The position numbers were made by a program, and so were the translations under genes. The notes below the pieces were generated by a model, which did not search any database, was not told the DNA's origin, and saw nothing but the letters and a program-made list of their open reading frames with translations. A DNA stretch of 64,000 nucleotides from Symsagittifera roscoffensis (taxonomy: Eukaryota; Xenacoelomorpha; Acoela; Convolutidae), in NCBI RefSeq assembly GCF_963678635.1, contig NC_087070.1:42766988-42830987 (forward strand). The letters are read 5' to 3'. Positions 21,721 through 31,365 of the stretch are shown in pieces. The first letter of the stretch is position 1. Each line of letters opens with the position of its first letter.

Positions 21721-22664
21721 GGGGTATCACAGTCTCTTGGTATCACAGAATTTAGTGTTAATTCGCCTGTTTCAAGTTTCAACTCCCTCAATTAGCTCAC
21801 GCAGTTGCGCTAACTTTCTTAAAGTTCAGACACCAAAAGATGAAAAGATTACAGCACCCTTCATCATAAAACTTCAATAGAGACAACTTGTTTTCGGACT
21901 ATAAAGACCAATAGCTGATGAAAAGCTAACACTTTTATCAACCAAAATGTAGTTGACAAACATCGATTAGCAGATAAGCCACTAAACAGACACATCTATA
22001 AGCCGAAAATCCCACAAACCTAGAAAGGGCTTCAAAAATGAACAAGTTATTTTGGCTTGAACTGCGATTTGTGATTTATTTTAGACCTACAAGATCTCGA
22101 TTTTGCAACTGAAATAGGTGACTAGAGGTTCACCATGATAAGCGTTTTGCTGCCTGAAAAAAAGTTCCTTCAACCAAATAACCAAATCGCTGAATGCTTT
22201 TTTAACCAAGAGGTCAAGTCAAAAGTGATTTTGAGGGAGAAACTTAACTGATTGTATGCTGCTTCGGTTTGGCGATGGCTTAGAACCCTCATTTCCTCAA
22301 AAATAATTGTCATAGTGAAAATCGATAAATAAACAAAAATTAAATTTGATAAATTCGCAAAAAAAACGATTTTTGTCCATTTTTAGTAAATTTTCTTGAT
22401 GACGCTTATTATACAAAAATTAAATTTTGCAATCTGTTCAAAACTTACAAGAGGATTTGCTCAACTAATCTGCTTTCAGAATATTCTGGTTTCAATTTAA
22501 TCTGCTCACTTTCTATGTACTCTCCTGACTTTATCATTCAAGCGAAACGTTATCAAAATTAAGAATTCTTACGGTTTAATCTTTTGTTCTAATTAAGTTG
22601 CTCCAGACAACACATTGATTCGCCATATTTTATATTTGCTACCCAAGAAGTTAGTTCAGCAGAA
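21721..22664. other. Noncoding stretch, nothing recognised
   Basis: AT-rich. GGGTATCACAG repeats twice at the start (21710-21735). No supported ORF, RNA or repeat family otherwise. Confidence 0.4.
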
Positions 22665-22733
22665 ATGGACGAGGAAAAACTAAAGAAAATGCTGTTGTCT
22701 ACACGAGGCAAAGGAAAATCCAAATCCCACAGG
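22665..22733 (+). CDS. Possible small first exon (uncertain)
   Basis: An ATG in a good context (GCAGAAATGG) opens a 23-codon lysine-rich segment beginning MDEEKLKKMLLSTRGKGKSK, followed by a possible donor (GTACGG) at phase 0. Unspliced, the ORF would run 49 codons. Its partner exon is unknown: it cannot splice in frame to 42301 as phase 0. If real, the giant retroelement sits in its intron. I do not recognise a family. Confidence 0.25.
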
Positions 22734-22926
22734 GTACGGTGGGCGATAACGATAATCAAATCAACTAAAAAAACTCATATAAATCAAATATCGTGTTCTA
22801 CCTTCTTGTTAAAATGATTTTTACTCCAAACATGCATGAAAATTAACTACGGCGTTATTAAACACCTATTTTGAAAGGAATTGCACGAAGAAAAATGACT
22901 TTTGATATATTTTTTTAAAATGGCAT

Positions 22927-23336
22927 TGGAACCTGATCTAAACTACATTTTATGATTGGATAAATTAGATATTTTACCACTGTAAAGTATTTAATATTAA
23001 CCAATCATGATCCATCTAACTAACAACCCACTTATTTGTAAGTGCTGAAATTACTTGTAATTTCAGCACCAGAGAGATTTGAATTTAACTTAGAAATTAG
23101 TTGACTCTCCAAGAAGACTTCAGCTGCCGCAATAAACCAGTATACCCTAGATCTATTGAGCCTAGCAGAGACTAGTTAAACAACCTGAGACTAGATAGTA
23201 TAAGAGTAAGATTAGAATCGGTATTAGACTAAGAAGTTGCACGAATCTATCCGGCCGAAAATAAGATAGCGTGACGAGCAGACGGTGTACCCTATCCGAA
23301 ATTACTCTATGAGTTATACACTTCGGTCCTAACTCA
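22927..23336 (+). repeat. 5' LTR
   Basis: 410 bp, TG..CA ends, preceded by GCAT. It holds a near-perfect palindrome at 23042-23069 (13-bp arms, TT centre) and a polyadenylation signal AATAAA at 23131-23136. It matches the 3' LTR except at about three positions. Confidence 0.95.
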
Positions 23337-23338
23337 TC

Positions 23339-23356
23339 TGGTGCGACCATAAGTCT
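23339..23356 (+). promoter_or_regulatory. Primer-binding site candidate
   Basis: Two bases after the 5' LTR the sequence reads TGGTGCGACCATAAGTCT, beginning with the TGG that pairs with a tRNA 3' CCA. I cannot assign the tRNA. The same sequence follows the LTR in the copy at 63079. Confidence 0.7.
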
Positions 23357-24588
23357 CGAACAAGACCTTAATAGCTTAGAATTAACCAAAAAAAATAGAT
23401 TAGAATTTAGACAAAACATTTTTAAAATGTTACACGACGATAATTTAATCGAAATGTCTCTACGACTCAATAGATCAAAGCCAATATTCCGAACGATAAG
23501 AGAACTACCCGGAATTGCAAGAAGACCTCGAACCAGAGACGACATACGACAAAGCAGAAACTTACCATATAGTTATATGATAGTTCGGCAAAAGCCAACA
23601 CAAACTTTTGTATTTAGAATACTACTAGCAATGAATTTAGATTTTCATTTGCAAACATAAAATATTGAAGTCAATCTTCAAAATCATTTCAGGCGCTAAA
23701 CAAAATTATTAATATACAATAACGATTGATAAAAAGATCTCAGATCGTTTTCCTAAATTCTGCAGTAATTTACAAAACATGTTTGAAAAATATTTATTGA
23801 AAAATCAAAATAAAAATTAGTAGCATGACAATAAATGGTTAAGTAATCATAAATCATCCTGTTGTTCCAGCTTCATCACCTAAACATAACAGCATTCATA
23901 AGCTCACTAATATCATAAAAACACTAAATCTTTTCTCTACACAAATTTAAATTATTTTAAACTTAAATTCACTTAAATTTAAAACCAGTTCATCAAGGCT
24001 CATCCTTGAATCTTAAATTATTTTCTATTTAATTACATTTAAAACTTGATCATCAAGGCCTATCCTTGGATCAAAAAGAACAATTTTGTTCTCCCCCACC
24101 CACTTAGCTAGTGTCTAACGACCTCAAACGTCGATTCACTATCCAACCCTTTCTAAAAACCCAGGACTAACAGAAATTTTTGAATAAAACTAATCATTCA
24201 AATTAGGATAAACAGTGAAGAACTTCGGTTATTCATCCTTCACTTGATCCCCCCTCTTACCAGACCCAGGATAAATCTTAGACTTAGTAAGTTTAAAATA
24301 GTATCTAACGAACTACTCGCGTTCTAATTATACCTGAACCTTGTGGATCGATTTACTATTCTCCAACCCTGAACACAATCACTACCCTTAAGTAAGATTA
24401 AGTAAGTTAACACCTTAGCTTATATTAGCCACGAGAAAGTAAAAAATCATTCTTCGGAATCGAGATACTTTTCTCCCCAACCCTGAACAAATAGACCCAG
24501 GTTAGGCTAACCAAAAAATCGTAAGGACTAACAGTCTAAGAAAATAGAAATCATTTAACAACCTTTTGCATCCGTCATCCTAAACCTT
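23357..24588 (+). other. Leader of giant element (5' UTR)
   Basis: 1.2 kb between primer site and first ORF. A 77-codon ORF (23427-23660) lies in its first part, but the copy at 62835-63079 differs from it only by amino-acid-changing substitutions over the shared region, so coding is doubtful. Later parts repeat short units: ATCAAGG..CATCCTTG occurs at about 23992 and 24050, and CCAACCCTGAAC with ACCCAGG motifs recurs at about 24142-24500. These suggest RNA hairpins for packaging or translation; that is inference. Confidence 0.55.
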
Positions 24589-25011
24589 ATGTCATTTAAA
24601 AACCTAGGAAATAAACAAACAATCGTTTTACACAATTGTGAAATAGATAACAAAAAATACGATCTTGTAATCACACCTCATACACAAACAGTTGGATATA
24701 TCAGAACAAAACGACAAACATTAAAAAGAAAAATAATAACCAAACAAAGACAAATAACACAAAAAAGATTTTCCAAAAACCGAAACGCATTTTCAGAATC
24801 AGAAACCAGCAGTTTAGACGAACTTTATAAATTAAAAGAATCTATAGATAAAAATTGCCCCATTCACGATCAATTATATTTTTCCGACTCAGAAACAACT
24901 TCAAATTCATCAAAAAGAGGAAAAAGAAGAAAAAAAAACAATATAAACACAAACCAGTACATTTATACAATTGGAATCAACCAATTAGACACATCGATAG
25001 TTACATATTAA
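24589..25011 (+). CDS. Basic 140-aa ORF before gag (unknown accessory)
   Basis: Starts at an ATG and ends at TAA (25009-25011), 18 nt before the gag ATG and in the same frame as gag. The middle is basic (RTKRQTLKRKIITKQR) and a second cluster near residues 120-126 (KRGKRRKKN) looks like a nuclear signal or RNA-binding patch. No zinc knuckle or catalytic motif is seen. Because gag follows in frame, it could also be an N-terminal extension made by readthrough. I do not recognise a family. Confidence 0.6.
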   Translation: MSFKNLGNKQTIVLHNCEIDNKKYDLVITPHTQTVGYIRTKRQTLKRKIITKQRQITQKRFSKNRNAFSESETSSLDELYKLKESIDKNCPIHDQLYFSDSETTSNSSKRGKRRKKNNINTNQYIYTIGINQLDTSIVTY

Positions 25012-25029
25012 CAGTCATTAAACGAAAAA

Positions 25030-28000
25030 ATGAGCTCAACACACACCCCAGGTGAAGAAAGTCCAGATGATGATGATATCTTCCCCTTTATCGTAGATGC
25101 AACCACAGATAGAGGACAGCACATATTTTGCAAAAATTTACTCTTAAATTTGTTTGAACCCGGAGTCAGTCCATGTAAAACAGAGTTCCCAGATGTAAAA
25201 ATCAAAAGACAAATTATCGATCACTATTTGAAAGATATATGCAACTTAACACAACAATACGGAATCTACTCCATACAATTCAGCTCACCAAACCAGAATC
25301 ACAGCAAATATGTAATTCAAACAGACGACCTTGATTTAGAATTCTCAAAAGTATTCTCAGAATATATAAAAAGCATACAATATCATAACTCACAAAGAGC
25401 AAACTCCATATTCACCAATGAAGTTTTTGCAATAATATATAGTTATATCTCGATATTAGAAAACGAAATCCCAATCTCAAATGTCTCACCGACAGAAACA
25501 TCTAAACATATAAGAGTACGACATGAAATCACACTACTCTCTAGTTTTCTAAATATAATTAAAGAAAATTTCACTAAAGATGATGTTTCACAACATACAA
25601 AACATGACTTACAAAAAATCTTGGCATGGTTTATAATAGATTATTTCACACATAATCTAGATTTAATTTCACAAGCAAGAAAAAATTTTAGACCTCAAAA
25701 CTCAAACGATGATACTGCCATCACAGAACAGTCAGACTATGTTTGGGACCCCGAATGGTCTCATCCCGCATTCATAAACTTCCCACAATCAATCTCAAGT
25801 CAAGCAATAAGTACGATATCTTATGTAAGAGATTATGTAAGAGTAATACCATTAACCATTGATGCAACACAATTAAACTATAATACATTTTTACCTGATA
25901 TGCAAAATAATAGTTTAAACTCCACAATCATACACAATGAAAACCTCAATAGAACTAGAAATCTCACCCAGCAAGATATCCAGACACCATCACACTTCAT
26001 AAATGAAGAAATCGTACAAACAACAACTACACAACAAAGCATTTCACCGATACGTCCAAATTTAACAACACCAAGAAATACAAACCCTTCACAAACACAG
26101 GTAACCTTACAATCAACCGTTAAACCTTCGGTTGCCCCAAAATATTCAAACATGGATTATCAGACATACAGACCCATGACAATACCGTCAAAGACACGTA
26201 AAACGTTCACTAGAAACAATTTTGCAGAACATAATTATAATTACACACATCCATCAAAAACAAATTATCCCCCACGAAAAAATTTTAATAATTACACAAG
26301 ATCTCGAAACTGGGATAACCCAATAGCACAAACTAATTCAGTAAATTTTCAAACAAATTTACATCCTTCACAGGATCGTAGTGAAAACTATCCATTTTTT
26401 CAACAAAATAAAAACAAAAAACAAACATCTTATCAAATGAATTACTTATCCTCAGATGATGATTTTTTACAACCAGATATATTTGCACCATATAATCAAG
26501 AATATCGTGGACAAGGAGTACAGAAACCACATATAAATCATAGAATTTTTTCCCCACAACCGATAGATACACAAAATCAACAACCAATTCAGCAACAAAA
26601 CCCAATTAATACACAATATTTTCAACCAATTCAGCAACAAAACCCAATGATCACACACTCGTATCAACCGACACAAATGCAAAATGAAATACCACTCCCA
26701 TATTATCTTCAACAACACAAAATAACAAGAAATCAACTTTCAAATTTTTCTCAAATGCCAAATGCAGCAGAATCATTACAAATGACAATGAATCCATACC
26801 TTATGGGTGGATCATCAATAACATCAAATAAACCTTTAATGGTATTCACAGGAACAGACCCTGAATATTCTGTAGAAGACTATTTAAATGCAGTAACAGC
26901 AAATTTGATTTTAAATATAGGACCTGAACCAATTAATACGCCACTACATCAAAACTGGATACATCGACGCACAGCGTTGATACAAACAACTTTAGACGGC
27001 GCAGCCCAAAAATGGTTTTCAGTATTGCCTCTAGAAATAAAATCAAATTGGAAGAGATTTACACTAGAATTTTCAAAAATGTTTGACTCCGAAAGAAACA
27101 AACAACAACAAAGAGTTTTATGTAATGAAATTCGCAGATTACCAAATGAAACCATCAAACAATTAGCAGTACGCATCGAAACACTAGTTCGAAAAGCATA
27201 TTCATTAAATACACACGACTATAAAAACACAAAAATGACAGAAATCTTAATAATGACCTTAACACCTCAATTAAGAAAAATAGCAATAAAAAAGAGAGCA
27301 TCCCATCCCTCCTCAATTCGAGAGCCCGATTTAGATTTCCGAAAACTAGTAGACAAACTAGAACAAGCAGAAATCACAATGAAACTCGAAGAAACAGAAA
27401 ATCTGAAATTACAATACGTTAACCGAATCGAAACAAATACCACAAGTATCAACAATATACAGGAATCAGATACAGACCTCGTTGAAAAAATCACTGAAAT
27501 ACTCAATATTTACGAAAAACACCCAAACTTTAAAGGCAAACCATCTTTCAAAAAATGGTGTAATTATTGCCGACGTTACGGACATAGTATTTCTGAATGT
27601 AGACAAAAACAGCAAGACAATCAAAATAAACCTCAAAAATATAAAGAACCAAATAAATCATTCTATCAATACATGAAGAAAGATCAAAATCTACCAAACA
27701 AAAATGTATACAGCAACAACAGTTCAGGAAAACCACTACCGAGCAATACCAACTACACGAGAAATCAATCACCACATAACTCAAGTTATAGAGGAAGATC
27801 GCCAGAACGAAGAAATACACAAAATTCGTCACAAAATCACTACAATAGACAAAATAGTAGAAATAACTACTCCAGATCAAATTCAAATACAACACGATTT
27901 GTTTCTAGATCTAATTCCCAATCAAGAAATAATTACTATCCAAACAATCAATCACGAAATTCATCATACAATAGAAATAGAAACTACTCCAATAATCGGA

Positions 28001-30495
28001 ATAGAAGTTATTCAAACAACCGAAACCAGAATTACCCGAACAATCGATCAAGGAATAACTCATATAATAGATCAAACTATAACAGACCAAACAATAATTA
28101 CCAAAACAGATCACGAAATAATTCACAAAATCGACATTCAAGTTATAATAATCGTTATAGAAATTATTCCCAATCACCACACAGGAATAATAACCATTAT
28201 AATAATTCTAACAATCGCCACAGAAGTAGTACACCTAAACATCAAAGAAATATTAATCAAGTACAATCAAACCCAGAAACAACATCAGACCCTCCAGGTA
28301 TTGATGACACAGGAAATAACGAACTACAACTGAATCAAATAAACTGTGAATCATCAGAATCAGAAAGTGATACAGAAAACACTATCTCCATAAATATGAT
28401 AGCAGTTGAAAATGATTACGAACCTATTATATATGAACAACCTTTTTCATCACATATATATGAAAATCAATTAGAACTCCTTCACAGTTATTATATTGAA
28501 CCCATCCATTCTACACAAACAACACAAGAAACAAACGAAATTAACACTACAAATCAACCCAATGAGAATGACAAGACAAAATGCTTAAATACAAATCACA
28601 TCTATCAAAACATACAAAAAGAACAACCCAAAGAAAAAATTTGGACAATACCATTTCTTTTAGAAAGTCCAAGAAGCAAAGAATTTCAACCACCAGATCT
28701 TGAAATTGATTTTTTAATTGATTCAGGAGCAGAATCAAATATAATAAACATTCCCACATGGAATGAAATAAAAACCTTACACCCAAAGCTAACACCTCTT
28801 GAAACCTCCAGTAAACTAGCAACAGCACAAGGATCAACATTGGTAAACTATGGAAAAATTCAATTATTTCTTCTCCCCACAAGAACAATGGAGCAAAATA
28901 AAATTTTAACTAAACCATTTAAACAAACATTCCATATCACTGATATTAAACACAATATCATTGGAATACCATTTATCTCTAAATATATACCAACAATCAA
29001 CATATTAAACAGTAAAATACTAATCAAAGATAAATACACAAAAACAAAAGACACATCCCTAACATTTTTCCAAAGATTAAACAAACAACCACCATTCTTT
29101 TCAAAATTTTATCCAATATATAACCAACAAAGAAAACACCTGAAACCACTATCAGGAAACATATATAATTTTTCAATAAAACAAGTTCACCAATATGATA
29201 AAAAACAAAACAAACAACAACTCTATATGTCAGATTTTGAATTCAAACCTATCCATAAATTTTTCAAAATCACAATCTCATCCATAAAATATTTGAAAAA
29301 CTCGAATTCAGATATTATATCTCTACATGTATACAACAATACACCCTATCAAGTAACATTACCTTTAGGACTTTTAGGCTATTGCGAAACCAACGCTACG
29401 ATATCACCAATACACGAAAAAGAATATCGCGTAAATAATATACTCCAATTATTAGATATTTGTCAATCCACAATTCTTAATGAAGAATTATCAATAAATA
29501 ATATAATAAGTAACGAAAAAAGAAATACGGATTATTTCACAAAAACCCCATATTTCAAACCTACATTCAACATAAGTAACTACGCAGAGAATCAACAGAA
29601 ATTTTTAACAATGTTTAACTTCCAACATTCACAAATAACAAAAGACGAATTTGATAAATTAGCCAAACAGCTAATCAAATTTTCATCAGTCTATGCAACA
29701 TCCAAATTTGATGTTGGCAAAATCAGCTCATCACTACATCTCCCATTAAAACCAGATGCAGTTTTCAAAAAACAAAGAGCAAGTAAAGTACCAATTCACT
29801 TACACGATAAAGTGAACAGATTACTCGACATTTTAGAACAATACAACATTATATCACCAGTAAATAAAGAAGAACAACCAAAAGGTAACACATTTATCAA
29901 CCCTGTTATCATTCTAGCCAAAGGAGAATCATTAAAAATCGTTCTCGACGCTAGATACCTCAACTCACTCATAGATGAATCAAAGTGTAATTGGCCTATT
30001 GAACCAATACAAGTTATTTTAACAAAAATAAACGGAAAATACTTTACAACCGCAGATATGAATAGTGCATACAATCAAATGCCATTAGATGAACAATCGC
30101 GACGTTTAACACAATTTGTTATTGGAAACCAACAGTATGAATTCAACCGCTTATTCTATGGAATATCCATAGGACCAGCAGCATTTTCAGCTTTTATGAG
30201 CAAAATTTTTCGACCACTAATACTCAAGAAAAACGCAATCACCTATTTAGACGATGTTTTTATGCAATCACAGACTAAAGAAGAAATGTTCAATGTTTTA
30301 GAACAATATCACCAAATACTTCAGAACGAAAATCTGAAGGCCGCCCCCGATAAATCACACTTCTTTTTAACACGAGTAAAATTCTTAGGACATAATATAG
30401 AAAGTAAAACAATCACCCCATTAAAATCACGCATTGACGCTATTCAGAAACTCCAACCACCGACAAATAAAAAGAAAATCCAAGAATTCCTTTGA
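25030..30495 (+). CDS. Gag-protease-reverse transcriptase polyprotein (1821 codons)
   Basis: A single frame with no frameshift between gag and pol. Residues ~1-600 are acidic at the start, then Asn/Gln/Thr-rich and disordered. Residues ~640-760 resemble a retrotransposon capsid (TTLDGAAQKWFSVLP). A CCHC knuckle lies at 844-857 (CNYCRRYGHSISEC). Residues ~897-1077 are Arg/Ser/Asn/Tyr-rich, an RNA-binding tail. The aspartic protease has its catalytic DSGA at 1231. The reverse transcriptase has FTTADMNSAY (Asp 1676) and YLDDVF (Asp 1741 and 1742). The frame ends at a TGA (30493-30495) exactly after IQEFL, where Gypsy elements have a glycine before the RNase H connection. Usual Gypsy gag is 200-500 residues, so this gag is unusually long (~1200 residues before protease). 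Confidence 0.93.
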   Translation: MSSTHTPGEESPDDDDIFPFIVDATTDRGQHIFCKNLLLNLFEPGVSPCKTEFPDVKIKRQIIDHYLKDICNLTQQYGIYSIQFSSPNQNHSKYVIQTDDLDLEFSKVFSEYIKSIQYHNSQRANSIFTNEVFAIIYSYISILENEIPISNVSPTETSKHIRVRHEITLLSSFLNIIKENFTKDDVSQHTKHDLQKILAWFIIDYFTHNLDLISQARKNFRPQNSNDDTAITEQSDYVWDPEWSHPAFINFPQSISSQAISTISYVRDYVRVIPLTIDATQLNYNTFLPDMQNNSLNSTIIHNENLNRTRNLTQQDIQTPSHFINEEIVQTTTTQQSISPIRPNLTTPRNTNPSQTQVTLQSTVKPSVAPKYSNMDYQTYRPMTIPSKTRKTFTRNNFAEHNYNYTHPSKTNYPPRKNFNNYTRSRNWDNPIAQTNSVNFQTNLHPSQDRSENYPFFQQNKNKKQTSYQMNYLSSDDDFLQPDIFAPYNQEYRGQGVQKPHINHRIFSPQPIDTQNQQPIQQQNPINTQYFQPIQQQNPMITHSYQPTQMQNEIPLPYYLQQHKITRNQLSNFSQMPNAAESLQMTMNPYLMGGSSITSNKPLMVFTGTDPEYSVEDYLNAVTANLILNIGPEPINTPLHQNWIHRRTALIQTTLDGAAQKWFSVLPLEIKSNWKRFTLEFSKMFDSERNKQQQRVLCNEIRRLPNETIKQLAVRIETLVRKAYSLNTHDYKNTKMTEILIMTLTPQLRKIAIKKRASHPSSIREPDLDFRKLVDKLEQAEITMKLEETENLKLQYVNRIETNTTSINNIQESDTDLVEKITEILNIYEKHPNFKGKPSFKKWCNYCRRYGHSISECRQKQQDNQNKPQKYKEPNKSFYQYMKKDQNLPNKNVYSNNSSGKPLPSNTNYTRNQSPHNSSYRGRSPERRNTQNSSQNHYNRQNSRNNYSRSNSNTTRFVSRSNSQSRNNYYPNNQSRNSSYNRNRNYSNNRNRSYSNNRNQNYPNNRSRNNSYNRSNYNRPNNNYQNRSRNNSQNRHSSYNNRYRNYSQSPHRNNNHYNNSNNRHRSSTPKHQRNINQVQSNPETTSDPPGIDDTGNNELQLNQINCESSESESDTENTISINMIAVENDYEPIIYEQPFSSHIYENQLELLHSYYIEPIHSTQTTQETNEINTTNQPNENDKTKCLNTNHIYQNIQKEQPKEKIWTIPFLLESPRSKEFQPPDLEIDFLIDSGAESNIINIPTWNEIKTLHPKLTPLETSSKLATAQGSTLVNYGKIQLFLLPTRTMEQNKILTKPFKQTFHITDIKHNIIGIPFISKYIPTINILNSKILIKDKYTKTKDTSLTFFQRLNKQPPFFSKFYPIYNQQRKHLKPLSGNIYNFSIKQVHQYDKKQNKQQLYMSDFEFKPIHKFFKITISSIKYLKNSNSDIISLHVYNNTPYQVTLPLGLLGYCETNATISPIHEKEYRVNNILQLLDICQSTILNEELSINNIISNEKRNTDYFTKTPYFKPTFNISNYAENQQKFLTMFNFQHSQITKDEFDKLAKQLIKFSSVYATSKFDVGKISSSLHLPLKPDAVFKKQRASKVPIHLHDKVNRLLDILEQYNIISPVNKEEQPKGNTFINPVIILAKGESLKIVLDARYLNSLIDESKCNWPIEPIQVILTKINGKYFTTADMNSAYNQMPLDEQSRRLTQFVIGNQQYEFNRLFYGISIGPAAFSAFMSKIFRPLILKKNAITYLDDVFMQSQTKEEMFNVLEQYHQILQNENLKAAPDKSHFFLTRVKFLGHNIESKTITPLKSRIDAIQKLQPPTNKKKIQEFL

Positions 30496-31365
30496 ATGCT
30501 AAACTTTTTAAGCAAATATGTTTATAAAATGCAATTATATCTAAGACCATTCTATAATATACTTAGACAGCAAAACAATTTTGAATGGAATACAGAACAT
30601 CAAGCACGATTTGAAGAAATTAAAAAACTTCTAACTGAACAAATTTCGAATACAATTCCAGATCCAAATCAACCATTCTACGCAATGTGCGATGCTTCGA
30701 ACTTTGGCATCGGCGCAGCGTTATTACAATCACATAATGGTACAAACAAAATGAACCTTATATCAGCAAATTCTCGATTATTCACTCAAGCAGAGCTAAG
30801 ACTCTCAACCCTAATGAGAGAATGTACAGCCATAATCTATACACTTACAGAATATGAATTTCTGATACTTGGATCAAAACATCCAACAGTTCTATTCACA
30901 GATCACAAACCAATCATTTTTCTCTTCCCACAAAAATCCAACCCAAATCACCGAGTTTACAGATTTCAATTAATTCTAATGAAATTTCCAAACTTACATA
31001 TAGTTTGGACAGCAGGAAAAAATCTTGCATTACCAGACACATTCAGTCGAAATACACCACCTGAATTACTTACACGTAAAACTACAGTTGAAATACCTAA
31101 AAATATAAAATTCTACCTTGCAAAAAACGAAACATCACCCCGACTAGAATGCAAATATGCAGTAAAAACTGACGTTGAACAATCACAGATAAATAATCTA
31201 CAACACTTTCCACTTTATTTAGATTGTCAAAATAACCACTACGAAGTTGATCTACTTGGAACATCAACTTTTAAACCAATTCCATACTCACAATGGATAA
31301 AAAAAAACACCCAACAAAAAAGAGTAAAACAACACTCGCATAAAAAAGACCTTTTTTACCACTAA
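30496..31365 (+). CDS. RNase H region of pol (same frame after TGA)
   Basis: The frame reopens directly after the TGA. It begins MLNFLSKYVYKMQLYLRPF (connection segment) and contains the RNase H motifs YAMCDASNFGIGAALLQ (Asp codon at 30691), an MRECTAI segment and FTDHKPIIF, then VWTAGKNLALPDTFSR. The ATG at 30496 is part of the normal pol sequence, not evidence of separate initiation. The frame closes at 31365 after a T run; pol continues in another frame. Confidence 0.9.
   Translation: MLNFLSKYVYKMQLYLRPFYNILRQQNNFEWNTEHQARFEEIKKLLTEQISNTIPDPNQPFYAMCDASNFGIGAALLQSHNGTNKMNLISANSRLFTQAELRLSTLMRECTAIIYTLTEYEFLILGSKHPTVLFTDHKPIIFLFPQKSNPNHRVYRFQLILMKFPNLHIVWTAGKNLALPDTFSRNTPPELLTRKTTVEIPKNIKFYLAKNETSPRLECKYAVKTDVEQSQINNLQHFPLYLDCQNNHYEVDLLGTSTFKPIPYSQWIKKNTQQKRVKQHSHKKDLFYH

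Noticed and set aside
23427-23660. 77-aa leader ORF as a gene
   Set aside because: Over the region shared with the copy at 62835-63000 all differences I found change amino acids, and the frames diverge afterwards; no sign of purifying selection.
27704-28333. 209-codon ORF overlapping gag in another frame
   Set aside because: It lies wholly inside the repetitive Arg/Ser/Asn-rich gag tail and is made of Ile/Thr/His repeats that follow from that codon pattern; no start or family evidence.
19613-30495. TGA recoded as an amino acid, since TGA interrupts both the Pao integrase and the giant pol
   Set aside because: No selenocysteine element was seen, and the two codons replace different residues; point mutation is the simpler reading.
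31350-31358. Programmed -1 frameshift at TTTTTTA in pol
   Set aside because: The heptamer matches a known slippery sequence, but it is not in the needed register with the incoming frame (codons CTT TTT TAC), and an opposite shift follows at an A run, so indels are simpler.
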